DNA from: Mycobacterium gordonae
Lineage (GTDB): Bacteria; Actinomycetota; Actinomycetes; Mycobacteriales; Mycobacteriaceae
Reading direction: 5' to 3'
Assembly: GCF_002101675.1 (NCBI RefSeq)
Contig: NZ_LQOY01000252.1
Coordinates: 1-47,482 of the forward strand
Length of the DNA stretch: 47,482 bases
Part shown: in pieces, positions 23,768-32,048 of the stretch
How the letters are laid out: every line of letters begins with the position of its first letter
How positions within the stretch are numbered: position 1 is the stretch's first letter
Position numbers and translations under genes: made by a program
Notes under the pieces: generated by a model
Told to the model about the DNA's origin: nothing
The model's database searches: none
The model's input: the letters and a program-made list of their open reading frames with translations, nothing else

Positions 23768-24912
23768 GACTGGTAGCCCAGCAGTTTGGCGGCCAATGCG
23801 GTCAGGATCTCGGTGGTTCCGCCACCGATGCCCAGGATGCGCATGTCCCGGTACTGGCGTTCGATCTCGGATTCGGCCATATAGCCCATCCCGCCGAACA
23901 ATTGGACGCCCTGGTTGGCCACCCACTCCCCGGCCTCGACAGCGGTGTTCTTGGCGAAACACACCTCCGGGATCAGGTTGGTCTCTCCTTCGAGCTGGCG
24001 TTCCACCACCCGGCGCGAGTACACCCGCGCGACGTCGATGCGGCGGGCCATCTCGGCCAGCGTGTTCTGCACCGACTGCCGAGAGATCAACGGGCGGCCG
24101 AAAGTCTCGCGGTCGCGGCACCACTGTGCAGTGATGTCCAGACAGCGCTGCGCGCTCGAATAGGCCTGGGCGGCAAGGGCAATACGCTCCGAGACAAACG
24201 CCTGCGCGATCTGGGCGAAGCCGGTGTTCTCCCCCCCGACCAGGTTTTCGGCCGGCACCCGTACGTCGGTGTAGGACAGCTCGGCGGTGTCGGAGGATCG
24301 CCAGCCCATCTTGTCCAGCTTGCGCGACACCTCGAATCCCGGCGTGCCCTTGTCGACCACGATCAGCGAAACACCGCCCGCACCGGGCCCTCCGGTGCGA
24401 ACCGCGGTGACGACGAAGTCGGCGCGCACCGCGGAGGTGATGTAGGTCTTGGCGCCGTTGATGACGTAGTGGTCGCCGTCTTTCACAGCAGATGTCCGCA
24501 GGTGCCCGACGTCCGAGCCGCCGCCGGGTTCGGTGATGGCCAGCGAGCCGATCTTCTCACCGGCCAGCGTGGGCCGCACGTAGGTGTCGATCAGCCGCTG
24601 GTCACCCGAGGCGATCATGTGCGGCACGGCGATACCGCAGGTGAACAGCGACGCGAAAACGCCACCGGGAGCTCCCGATTGATGCATCTCCTCGCAGATG
24701 ATCACCGCGTCGGCCCCGTCTCCGCCGCCACCGCCGACGGACTCGGGGAAGTTCGCGCCCAGCAGGCCCGCCTCGCCGGCGCGCAGGTGCAGATCGCGCG
24801 GCAGGTCGCCGGTGCGTTCCCACTCGTCGATGTGGGGCAATACCTCCCGTTCGGCGAACGAGCGCACCGTCTTGCGCAATTGCTCGCGCTCGGGCGTGGT
24901 CCAGATGCTCAT
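23764..24912 (-). CDS. fadE13: acyl-CoA dehydrogenase
   Basis: The 382-residue acyl-CoA dehydrogenase starts at ATG 24912. FAD motifs LAITEPGGGSDVG (about 124-136) and QLFGGMGYMAESEIE are present. The IYEGT-equivalent site reads GIGGGTTEI, as in isovaleryl- and citronellyl-CoA dehydrogenases, while Glu242 in FVSERIALAA holds the helix-G catalytic position. This again suggests branched acyl-CoA substrates. The start overlaps the AtuA-like gene by four bases and the stop overlaps accD2 by four, so translation is coupled throughout. Confidence 0.93.
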   Translation of the reverse strand: MSIWTTPEREQLRKTVRSFAEREVLPHIDEWERTGDLPRDLHLRAGEAGLLGANFPESVGGGGGDGADAVIICEEMHQSGAPGGVFASLFTCGIAVPHMIASGDQRLIDTYVRPTLAGEKIGSLAITEPGGGSDVGHLRTSAVKDGDHYVINGAKTYITSAVRADFVVTAVRTGGPGAGGVSLIVVDKGTPGFEVSRKLDKMGWRSSDTAELSYTDVRVPAENLVGGENTGFAQIAQAFVSERIALAAQAYSSAQRCLDITAQWCRDRETFGRPLISRQSVQNTLAEMARRIDVARVYSRRVVERQLEGETNLIPEVCFAKNTAVEAGEWVANQGVQLFGGMGYMAESEIERQYRDMRILGIGGGTTEILTALAAKLLGYQS

Positions 24913-26600
24913 AACAGACTCTCCGGAATGTCGACGTGACGGCTGCGCAACCACTCGCCCAGCCCCTTTGCCTGCGGATCGAAGCGGGCCTGGTAGGCCA
25001 CGCCCTGGCCGAGAATGTCCTCGATCACGAAGTTCACCGCCCGGATGTTCGGCAGCACATGCCTGGTGACGGGCAGCTCAGCCGCTTCGGGCAGTAGCTC
25101 CTTGAGCAGTTCGACGGTCAGCGTGTTCGCCAGCCAGCGCCACTGGTCCTCGGTGCGCACCCAGACGCCGACATTGGCCGAGCCGCCTTTGTCGCCGCTG
25201 CGGGCACCGGCTATCAGGCCCAGCGGTACCCGCCGGGTGGGCTGGGCGGTCAGCGGCTCGGGCAGCTCCGGATCGTCCGCTGCCTCCAGAACCAAAGTAT
25301 CGGTGGCGCAGGGTATTTCGGTGCGGGTGCCGTCGGGGTGTACGGCGACGTGCGGCACCAGCCCGGCATCCACGTAGCCGGGGGTGTACACGCCGTACAC
25401 CTGACCATCACCCGGCGGCGCGGTGGAGGTGAAGCCGGGGTAGCTGGCCAGCGCCAATTCCACTGCGGCGGCGGAGAATTTGCGTCCCACGTTGGCCGGG
25501 TCCGGGTCACGCACCACGCAACTGAGCAAGGCGCTGGCGCCTTGTTCGGTGTCGGCGTCGGGGTGGTCGGTGCGCGCCAGGGTCCATTCCAGTTCGGCGG
25601 GCTTGACGGTCAAGGTGGCTTCGAGCTGGCGCCGCACCAACTCCGCCTTGGCCTCGATATCCAGACCGGTCAGTACGAAGGTCATCGCATTGCGGAAGCC
25701 GCCGATGCTATTCAGTGACACCTTGAGCGTCGGGGGTGGCGGTTCGCCGACCACGCCGCTGATCCGCACCCGGTCGGGGCCGTCGGACGACAGCGCGATG
25801 CTGTCCATCCGGGCCGTCACATCGGGATTGGCATACCGGGCGCCGGTGATCTCGTAGAGCAACTGTGCGGTGACGGTGTCCACACTCACCAGGCCACCGG
25901 TGCCGGAATGCTTGGTGATCACCGACGAGCCGTCGGCATGGACCTCGGCCAGGGGGAAGCCCGGCTGGAAGACGCCCGCCACTGCCGGAATTTCCCGAAA
26001 GAAGGCGAAGTTGCCGCCGGTGGCCTGGGTACCGCATTCGATGACGTGCCCGGCGACGACGGCGCCGGCGAGGTGGTCGTAGTCGGTGCGTCCCCAGCCG
26101 AAGTGCGCTGCGGCCGACCCGACGATCACCGAGGCGTCGGTCACCCGGCCGGTGACCACGACGTCGGCTCCCGCGTTCAGGCAGTCCGCGATGCCCCATC
26201 CGCCGAGATACGCGTTGGCGGTCAGCGGCGTGCCCAGGCCGAGCTCGGCTGCCCGTGGTTGCAGGTCGTCGCCCTCCACATGGGCCACCCGCGCCGGGAC
26301 GCCCAGACGCTCGGCCAGTGCGCGCACCGCGTCCGCCAGGCCGGCGGGGTTGAGGCCACCGGCGTTGGCGACGATGCGCACCCCGCGCTCGTGCGCCAGA
26401 CCCAGACACTCCTCGAGCTGAGTCAGGAAGGTCTTGGCGTAACCGCGCTCGGGGTTCTTCATCCGGTCGCGGCCCAGGATCAGCATGGTCAGTTCGGCAA
26501 GGTAGTCGCCAGTGAGGTAGTCGACTTCGCCGCCGGTGAGCATCTCGCGCATCGCGGACAGCCGGTCACCGTAGAAACCGGAGCAGTTCGCGATACGCAC
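24909..26600 (-). CDS. AtuA-like DUF1446 protein, Rv0976c-like
   Basis: The 563-residue protein begins at GTG 26600 with VRIANCSGFYGDRLSAMREML, the typical opening of the AtuA/DUF1446 family. It contains VVTGRVTDASV near 190 and a C-terminal small domain (GLIAGARSGDKGGSANVGVW near 465-484) also known from that family. In Pseudomonas, AtuA belongs to the acyclic-terpene (citronellol/geraniol) operon with a biotin carboxylase and acyl-CoA dehydrogenases, which matches the genes downstream here. Its exact reaction is not settled. It is the first gene of the operon, with a palindromic operator 76 bases upstream. The frame stays open to 26849, without family-like sequence. Confidence 0.85.
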   Translation of the reverse strand: MRIANCSGFYGDRLSAMREMLTGGEVDYLTGDYLAELTMLILGRDRMKNPERGYAKTFLTQLEECLGLAHERGVRIVANAGGLNPAGLADAVRALAERLGVPARVAHVEGDDLQPRAAELGLGTPLTANAYLGGWGIADCLNAGADVVVTGRVTDASVIVGSAAAHFGWGRTDYDHLAGAVVAGHVIECGTQATGGNFAFFREIPAVAGVFQPGFPLAEVHADGSSVITKHSGTGGLVSVDTVTAQLLYEITGARYANPDVTARMDSIALSSDGPDRVRISGVVGEPPPPTLKVSLNSIGGFRNAMTFVLTGLDIEAKAELVRRQLEATLTVKPAELEWTLARTDHPDADTEQGASALLSCVVRDPDPANVGRKFSAAAVELALASYPGFTSTAPPGDGQVYGVYTPGYVDAGLVPHVAVHPDGTRTEIPCATDTLVLEAADDPELPEPLTAQPTRRVPLGLIAGARSGDKGGSANVGVWVRTEDQWRWLANTLTVELLKELLPEAAELPVTRHVLPNIRAVNFVIEDILGQGVAYQARFDPQAKGLGEWLRSRHVDIPESLL

Positions 26601-26675
26601 GGCGCCAGAAGGGGCCTCGGAAAACAATGGGCGCGTCCTCCCTCCATTGGGATGATTCGGCGGCCGCAATGAACC

Positions 26676-26691
26676 AACCAACCGGTAGGTT
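26676..26691. promoter_or_regulatory. TetR-type palindrome ahead of the AtuA-like/fadE13/acc operon
   Basis: AACCAACCGGTAGGTT is a 16-base palindrome with a single mismatched pair, centred on ACCGGT. It resembles operators of TetR-family repressors of fatty-acid and branched-acyl-CoA genes. It lies between the divergent minus-strand operon and rpmF, 76 bases from the operon's first start codon. No TetR gene is in the window, so the regulator must be encoded elsewhere. Confidence 0.55.
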
Positions 26692-26867
26692 AGCGGGTGC
26701 GGGCGGCGGCGCGTCAACCGGCTCAGCGCCGGGTTGTTTAAAGGCCATTTTGGTGACCAGCCGGTCCACCCACTACCCTTGAGGTCAACTGTCGTCGTCC
26801 GGCCCCAAAAGGCCATGGAGCGCGACACGCCCGACCGCAAGCCCCACACGAGGAGTTAGGCCCGACC

Positions 26868-27041
26868 ATGGCCGTACCTAAGCGCAGAATGTCGCGCTCG
26901 AATACCCGCAGCCGGCGTTCGCAGTGGAAGGCCACCGCGACCGGGCTGGTCAACGTGAACGTGGCCGGTCAGAAGCACAAGGTTCCGCGCCGCCTGCTCA
27001 AGGCCGCCCGACTGGGTCTGGTCGACCTCGACAAGCGCTGA
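26868..27041 (+). CDS. rpmF: 50S ribosomal protein L32
   Basis: This 57-residue basic protein of the large ribosomal subunit begins MAVPKRRMSRSNTRSRRSQW and ends VDLDKR, which is diagnostic for bacterial L32. It contains no cysteine, so it is the zinc-independent form. The ATG at 26868 is preceded at some distance by GAGGAG. It is divergent from the AtuA-like gene and followed by a hairpin. In M. tuberculosis I recall PE_PGRS genes around this gene; here it stands alone. Confidence 0.95.
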   Translation: MAVPKRRMSRSNTRSRRSQWKATATGLVNVNVAGQKHKVPRRLLKAARLGLVDLDKR

Positions 27042-27069
27042 CCTACGGTCCCGATTGACCGGCTCCTCA

Positions 27070-27090
27070 GCGGAGCGTTCGACGCTCCGC
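27070..27090 (+). terminator. hairpin downstream of rpmF
   Basis: GCGGAGCG (27070-27077), TTCGA loop, CGCTCCGC (27083-27090): a perfect eight-base stem 28 bases after the rpmF stop. There is no T tract, as is usual in mycobacteria. Confidence 0.55.
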
Positions 27091-27110
27091 ATCGCGTCCG
27101 GTCGGCGCGC

Positions 27111-27131
27111 CTCTCAGGCCGCTCTCAGGCC
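27111..27131 (+). promoter_or_regulatory. MprA box (direct repeat) upstream of mprA
   Basis: CTCTCAGGCC occurs at 27111-27120 and again at 27122-27131, an 11-base period that places both copies on one face of the helix. MprA is known to bind two loosely conserved eight-base direct repeats in front of its own gene. The position, 20 bases before the mprA start codon, fits autoregulation. Confidence 0.65.
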
Positions 27132-27151
27132 TCCGTACGAAACTAGGCAGC

Positions 27152-27838
27152 GTGCGAATACTTGTCGTTGACGACGATCGTGCTGTCCGCGAGTCGCTGC
27201 GCAGGTCGCTCTCCTTCAACGGCTACTCGGTGGAGTTGGCCCATGACGGGGTTGAGGCGCTCGAATTGATTGCCAGCGACCGGCCCGACGCGGTGGTGCT
27301 GGATGTGATGATGCCGCGCCTGGACGGCCTCGAGGTGTGCCGGCAACTCCGCAGCACCGGCGACGATCTGCCCATTTTGGTGCTCACCGCGCGCGACTCG
27401 GTCTCCGAGCGGGTCGCGGGCCTGGACGCGGGGGCCGACGACTACCTACCCAAGCCGTTCGCTCTGGAAGAACTGCTGGCGCGGATGCGGGCGCTGCTGC
27501 GTCGCACCAAGCCCGAGGACGCCGCCGAGTCGGTGGCGATGACGTTCTCGGACCTGAGCCTGGACCCCGTCACCCGCGAGGTGATCCGTGGGCAGCGCCG
27601 GATCAGCCTCACCCGCACCGAGTTCGCCCTGCTGGAGATGTTGATCGCCAACCCGCGACGGGTGCTGACGCGCAGCCGCATTCTCGAGGAAGTGTGGGGA
27701 TTCGACTTCCCCACCTCGGGTAACGCGCTGGAAGTGTACGTCGGATATCTGCGCCGCAAGACCGAGGCCGACGGCGAGCCGCGGCTGATCCACACCGTGC
27801 GCGGGGTGGGTTACGTGCTACGCGAAACGCCACCCTGA
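27152..27838 (+). CDS. mprA: envelope-stress response regulator MprA
   Basis: This 228-residue OmpR-family regulator has a receiver domain (1-118) with the acidic pocket at DDD (7-9), phospho-acceptor Asp51 in VVLDVMMPRLDG and Lys in LPKPF, and a C-terminal winged helix (about 130-226) with RRISLTRTEFALLEML and VRGVGYVLRE. MprA senses envelope stress with MprB and controls sigE, sigB and pepD in M. tuberculosis. The start is GTG 27152. The stop shares one base with mprB. Tandem repeats upstream fit autoregulation. Confidence 0.96.
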   Translation: MRILVVDDDRAVRESLRRSLSFNGYSVELAHDGVEALELIASDRPDAVVLDVMMPRLDGLEVCRQLRSTGDDLPILVLTARDSVSERVAGLDAGADDYLPKPFALEELLARMRALLRRTKPEDAAESVAMTFSDLSLDPVTREVIRGQRRISLTRTEFALLEMLIANPRRVLTRSRILEEVWGFDFPTSGNALEVYVGYLRRKTEADGEPRLIHTVRGVGYVLRETPP

Positions 27839-29385
27839 TGACCTGGTTCCGCCGCCCCGGCCGGGCCGGCCGCGCACCGCTGCGGGCGACCAGCTCGTTG
27901 TCCCTGCGATGGCGGGTGATGCTGCTGGCGATGTCGATGGTGGCGATGGTCGTGGTCCTGATGTCCCTGGCCGTTTACGCGGTGATCTCCGCCGCGCTTT
28001 ACAGCGACATCGACAACCAGCTGCAGAGCCGGGCGCAATTGTTGATCGCCAGCGGTTCGCTTGCGGCCGATCCGGGCAAGGCGATCGAGGGCACCGCCTA
28101 TTCCGACGTCAACGCGATGCTCGTGAACCCGGGCAAGTCGATCTACACGGCCAACCAACCGGGGCAGACCCTGCCGGTGGGCTCGCCGGAGAAGGCAGTC
28201 ATCCGCGGTGAGTTGTTCATGTCCCGGCGCACCGCATCCGACCAGCGCGTGCTGGCGATCCACCTGAACAACGGCAGCTCGCTGCTGATCTCCAAGAGCC
28301 TCAAGCCCACCGAGCACGTCATGGGCAAATTGCGCTTCGTGCTGCTGATGGTCGGCGGGGTGGGTGTCGCAATCGCGGCGGTGGCCGGCGGCATGGTGAC
28401 CCGGGCGGGGTTGCGTCCGGTCGGGCGTCTCACCGAAGCGGCCGAGCGGGTGGCCCGAACCGACGACCTGCGTCCCATCCCGGTGTTCGGCAGCGACGAA
28501 CTGGCCAGGCTCACCGAGGCGTTCAACCTGATGCTGCGGGCGCTGGCCGAATCGCGGGAACGACAGGCACGGCTGGTCACCGATGCCGGCCACGAATTGC
28601 GCACCCCGCTGACGTCGCTGCGCACCAACGTAGAGCTGCTGATGGCCTCGATGGCGCCCGGAGCGCCGCGGCTACCGGAGCAGGAGATGGTCGACCTGCA
28701 GGCGGACGTCATCGCCCAGATAGAGGAATTGTCGACGTTGGTGGGCGATCTGGTCGACCTCACCCGCGGGGACGCCGGACACGCGGTGCACGAGCCGGTG
28801 GACATGGCCGAGGTCATCGACCGAAGTCTGGAGCGGGTCCGGCGGCGCCGCAACGACATTCACTTCGACGTCGAGGTGATCCCGTGGCAGGTGTACGGCG
28901 ACTCCGCCGGATTGTCGCGCGCGGCGCTGAACCTGATGGACAACGCCGCCAAATGGAGTCCTCCCGGCGGGCACGTCGGCGTCACGCTGCGTCAACTCGA
29001 CCCGTCGCATGCCGAACTGGTGGTCTCCGACCGGGGCCCGGGAATCCCTCCGCAGGAACGGCGCCTGGTGTTCGAACGCTTCTACCGCTCGACGTCGGCG
29101 CGGGCGATGCCGGGTTCGGGGCTGGGATTGGCGATCGTCAAGCAGGTCGTGCTCAACCACGGTGGGTCGTTGCGTGTGGAGGACACCGAACCGGGCGGCC
29201 AGCCGCCGGGAACGTCGATCTACGTGCTGCTGCCGGGGCGTCCCATGCCGGCCCCGACGCACCCGTCGTCCGCTGGAGCCGCGGACCGCGCAGCGGGAAC
29301 CGACGCGCGGGGAACCACCGTTAGAGATGCGGGAGAGAGCGCAAAATCACGGGGATCCACGAATGTCATCTCAGTCGATTCTTAG
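27838..29385 (+). CDS. mprB: sensor histidine kinase MprB
   Basis: The 515-residue membrane kinase has transmembrane helix 1 (about 27-52), an extracytoplasmic sensor domain (53-164), helix 2 (about 166-187), HAMP (about 188-240), a phospho-acceptor His252 in DAGHELRTPLTS, and ATP-binding boxes with Asn369 (LNLMDNAAKWSP), DRGPGIP (398-404) and GSGLGLAI (426-433). It phosphorylates MprA and is restrained by the chaperone DnaK in M. tuberculosis. Its ATG shares the last base of the mprA stop. The C-terminal tail after 465 is low-complexity. Confidence 0.95.
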   Translation: MTWFRRPGRAGRAPLRATSSLSLRWRVMLLAMSMVAMVVVLMSLAVYAVISAALYSDIDNQLQSRAQLLIASGSLAADPGKAIEGTAYSDVNAMLVNPGKSIYTANQPGQTLPVGSPEKAVIRGELFMSRRTASDQRVLAIHLNNGSSLLISKSLKPTEHVMGKLRFVLLMVGGVGVAIAAVAGGMVTRAGLRPVGRLTEAAERVARTDDLRPIPVFGSDELARLTEAFNLMLRALAESRERQARLVTDAGHELRTPLTSLRTNVELLMASMAPGAPRLPEQEMVDLQADVIAQIEELSTLVGDLVDLTRGDAGHAVHEPVDMAEVIDRSLERVRRRRNDIHFDVEVIPWQVYGDSAGLSRAALNLMDNAAKWSPPGGHVGVTLRQLDPSHAELVVSDRGPGIPPQERRLVFERFYRSTSARAMPGSGLGLAIVKQVVLNHGGSLRVEDTEPGGQPPGTSIYVLLPGRPMPAPTHPSSAGAADRAAGTDARGTTVRDAGESAKSRGSTNVISVDS

Positions 29386-29500
29386 TCCGCGCGCGCAAGG
29401 TGGTTGACAGATAGTGTGGAAAACCAGCGCCGTGCAAGCAACGCATGGTCGAGTCGGCTTGAAGTAAGCCCCCAAGGTAGAGGAAGAACGTTTTAGCGAC

Positions 29501-30967
29501 ATGACGAATCACCCGAGGTATTCGCCACCGCCGCAGCAGCCGGGATACGGTGCCACCCAGAGTCAGCCGGTGCCGCCCGCCTATGCCCAGGGGCAGCAGA
29601 GCTATAACCAGCAATTCGACTGGCGGTACCAACCCCAGCAGCAGTACCGGTCCTCCTACGATCCGCTGACTGGCACCGGAGGCGGCCCGATACCTGGTAA
29701 CACCGGACCCGGTCCCATTCCGGGCAACACCGGTGCGGGCCCCATCCCCGGCGGCACCGGCGCCCGACCAATACCGGGCGGCACCGGCGCCGGTCCGATA
29801 CCGACCGGTCCAGGTCCGATGCCGCCGATGATGCCACCGATGTCTCCGCCGCCCCGGCGGCGCCGCTCGGCCGGATTGATCTTCGGCGCGCTGGCCATCG
29901 CCGTGGTCTCGGCCGGCATCGGCGGTGCGGCCGCCACCATCGTGGAGCTGGGTCACCAGACCGGCACCGGCCACGGCACGACCGCCGCATCGGGCGGGGC
30001 CCCGAGTGTCCCGGCGGCCAACATGCCCCCCGGCTCGGTGGAGCAGGTCGCGTCCAAGGTGGTGCCCAGCGTCGTCATGCTCGAGACCGATCTGGGCCGG
30101 CAGTCCGAAGAGGGCTCCGGCGTGATCCTCTCGGCGGACGGGCTGATCCTCACCAATAACCACGTCGTCGCGGCGGCCGCCAAGCCTCCGGCGGGAAGTC
30201 CTCCGCCGAAGACGACGGTGACTTTCTACGACGGTCGTACCTCGACGTTCACCGTGGTCGGGGCCGATCCGACCAGTGACATCGCCGTGGTCAAGGTGCA
30301 GGGCGCCGCCAACCTGACCCCAATCGCAATCGGGTCCTCGGCGGGCCTGAAGGTCGGTCAGCCGGTGGTGGCCATCGGGTCCCCACTGGGTCTGGCGGGC
30401 ACCGTCACCACCGGCATCGTCAGCGCGCTGAACCGGCCGGTTTCCACGACCGGCGAGGCCGGTAATCAGAACACCGTGCTGGACGCGGTTCAGACCGACG
30501 CCGCAATCAACCCCGGTAACTCCGGTGGCGCGCTGGTCAACATGAACTCGCAGCTGGTGGGCATCAACTCCGCCATCGCCACGTTGGGCGCCGATTCCGG
30601 GGACGCGCAGAGCGGCTCGATCGGTCTGGGCTTCGCGATCCCCGTCGACCAGGCCAAGCGCATCGCCGACGAGCTGATCAGCACCGGCAAGGCCACCCAC
30701 GCTTCCCTGGGCGTGCAGGTGACCACCGACAAGGGCGTTCCCGGTGCCAAGGTGATGGAGGTTGTGGGCAATGGTGCGGCGGCCAACGCCGGCGTACCCA
30801 AGGGCGTCGTCGTCACCAAGGTCGACGACCGTCCGATCAACAGCGCGGACGCGCTCGTCGCCGCGGTGCGTTCCAAGGCGCCCGGCGACAAGGTGGCGCT
30901 GACATACCAGGACCCTGCCGGTGGCAATCGCACGGTGCAGGTCACGCTCGGGAAGGCGGACAGTTGA
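29501..30967 (+). CDS. pepD: HtrA-like serine protease PepD
   Basis: The 488-residue membrane-anchored protease/chaperone has a Pro/Gln/Gly-rich cytoplasmic N-terminus with PIPG-type repeats (61-100), one transmembrane helix (about 124-147), a trypsin-like domain with the triad His221 (TNNHVV), Asp260 (SDIAVVKV) and Ser341 (NPGNSGGAL), and a C-terminal PDZ domain (about 395-485). It acts in the periplasm on misfolded proteins and belongs to the MprAB/SigE regulon. The ATG at 29501 is preceded by AGAGGAAG. Its stop overlaps moaB2 by one base. Confidence 0.95.
   Translation: MTNHPRYSPPPQQPGYGATQSQPVPPAYAQGQQSYNQQFDWRYQPQQQYRSSYDPLTGTGGGPIPGNTGPGPIPGNTGAGPIPGGTGARPIPGGTGAGPIPTGPGPMPPMMPPMSPPPRRRRSAGLIFGALAIAVVSAGIGGAAATIVELGHQTGTGHGTTAASGGAPSVPAANMPPGSVEQVASKVVPSVVMLETDLGRQSEEGSGVILSADGLILTNNHVVAAAAKPPAGSPPPKTTVTFYDGRTSTFTVVGADPTSDIAVVKVQGAANLTPIAIGSSAGLKVGQPVVAIGSPLGLAGTVTTGIVSALNRPVSTTGEAGNQNTVLDAVQTDAAINPGNSGGALVNMNSQLVGINSAIATLGADSGDAQSGSIGLGFAIPVDQAKRIADELISTGKATHASLGVQVTTDKGVPGAKVMEVVGNGAAANAGVPKGVVVTKVDDRPINSADALVAAVRSKAPGDKVALTYQDPAGGNRTVQVTLGKADS
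29681..29800 (+). repeat. PIPG-type tandem repeats inside pepD
   Basis: About four to five imperfect units of nine to ten residues, of the form GPIPG(N/G)TGA, encode residues 61-100 of PepD. The DNA repeats have a period near 30 bases, so unit number may vary between strains. Confidence 0.7.
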
Positions 30968-31512
30968 TGAAGGTCGAAGGGCAGCTGTCCGACCTCGGAT
31001 ATACGGTGGCACCCATGGAACAGGGCGCGGAGTTGGTAGTCGGGCGGGCACTGGTCGTCGTGGTCGACGACCGGACGGCGCACGGCGACGAGGACCACAG
31101 CGGGCCGCTGGTCACCGAGTTGCTCACCGAAGCCGGATTCGTGGTCGACGGCGTGGTGGCCGTCGAGGCGGACGAGGTCGAGATCCGAAATGCGTTGAAC
31201 ACCGCAGTGATCGGCGGGGTTGACCTAGTGGTGTCGGTCGGCGGCACCGGCGTGACACCCCGCGACGTCACCCCGGAGGCCACCCGCGACATCCTGGACC
31301 GGGAGATCCTCGGCATCGCCGAAGCCATCCGCGCCTCGGGTCTGTCCGCGGGCATCACCGACGCCGGTCTGTCACGCGGGCTGGCCGGAGTCTCCGGCAG
31401 CACCCTGGTGGTGAACCTGGCGGGCTCCCGTTACGCCGTGCGGGACGGGATGGCGACGCTCAACCCACTGGCCGCGCACATCATCGGCCAGCTCTCTAGC
31501 CTCGAGATCTGA
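30967..31512 (+). CDS. moaB2: molybdopterin adenylyltransferase-type protein MoaB2
   Basis: The 181-residue MoaB/MogA-fold protein contains VSVGGTGVTPRDVTPEATRDIL (about 91-112), the GGTG-x-x-RD motif that binds molybdopterin. The start ATG shares a base with the pepD stop; a TTG one codon earlier is a less likely start. In M. tuberculosis MoaB2 is reported to bind SigH rather than act clearly in cofactor synthesis, so its presence in the mprAB-pepD stress unit may matter. It ends seven bases from the convergent mscL. Confidence 0.92.
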   Translation: MKVEGQLSDLGYTVAPMEQGAELVVGRALVVVVDDRTAHGDEDHSGPLVTELLTEAGFVVDGVVAVEADEVEIRNALNTAVIGGVDLVVSVGGTGVTPRDVTPEATRDILDREILGIAEAIRASGLSAGITDAGLSRGLAGVSGSTLVVNLAGSRYAVRDGMATLNPLAAHIIGQLSSLEI

Positions 31513-31519
31513 GCAAGCC

Positions 31520-31981
31520 TCAGCTCTCGGCGCGGGGTCCGTACTCCGGCGGTGCGGACAGCGGCACCGCTGCGGGCGAACCACCGTGCCGGCCTGAGGA
31601 ACTGCCGTTGGTCTGGGCGAGCAGGTCGCGGATTTCGGAGAGCAGCACCACCTGCGCGTCGTCGGCCTGCTCGACCTCTCCCTGCTTGCGCAGCTTGCTG
31701 TAGGGGAGCACGACCAGGAAGTACACCACCGCGGCCACCAGGATGAAGTTGATCGCGGCCGACAACACCACGTTGAAGTCGATGTACTGATCGCCGGTGA
31801 TGTGGATCTTCAGGACGTTGATCTGCGACGCCTGGTTGACGCCGATCGAACTCACCAGCGGCTTGATGATGCTGTCGGTGAAGGCCGTGACCAACGCCGT
31901 GAATGCCGTACCAATGACCACCGCGACCGACAGGTCGACGATGTTGCCCCGCGAGAGAAACTCCTTGAACCCCTTGAGCAT
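31520..31981 (-). CDS. mscL: large-conductance mechanosensitive channel
   Basis: The 153-residue channel opens under membrane tension to release solutes. It has the amphipathic N-terminus MLKGFKEFLSRGNIVDLSVAV, transmembrane helix 1 (about 15-42), a periplasmic loop, helix 2 (about 69-92), a cytoplasmic helix and a Ser/Gly/Pro-rich tail. It is nearly the same length as the structurally known M. tuberculosis MscL. It converges on moaB2 with a seven-base gap. Confidence 0.96.
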   Translation of the reverse strand: MLKGFKEFLSRGNIVDLSVAVVIGTAFTALVTAFTDSIIKPLVSSIGVNQASQINVLKIHITGDQYIDFNVVLSAAINFILVAAVVYFLVVLPYSKLRKQGEVEQADDAQVVLLSEIRDLLAQTNGSSSGRHGGSPAAVPLSAPPEYGPRAES

Positions 31982-32048
31982 GAGGATGTCCCTTCCTGGA
32001 CTCTGACCGAGTTTGCTGCCGGCCAGGTGTCCACCACAGGACAGGTAC

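Noticed and set aside
29366..31051. 561-codon minus-strand frame opposite pepD
   Set aside because: The Gly/His/Arg-rich sequence mirrors the pepD repeats and catalytic domain, and no motif is present.
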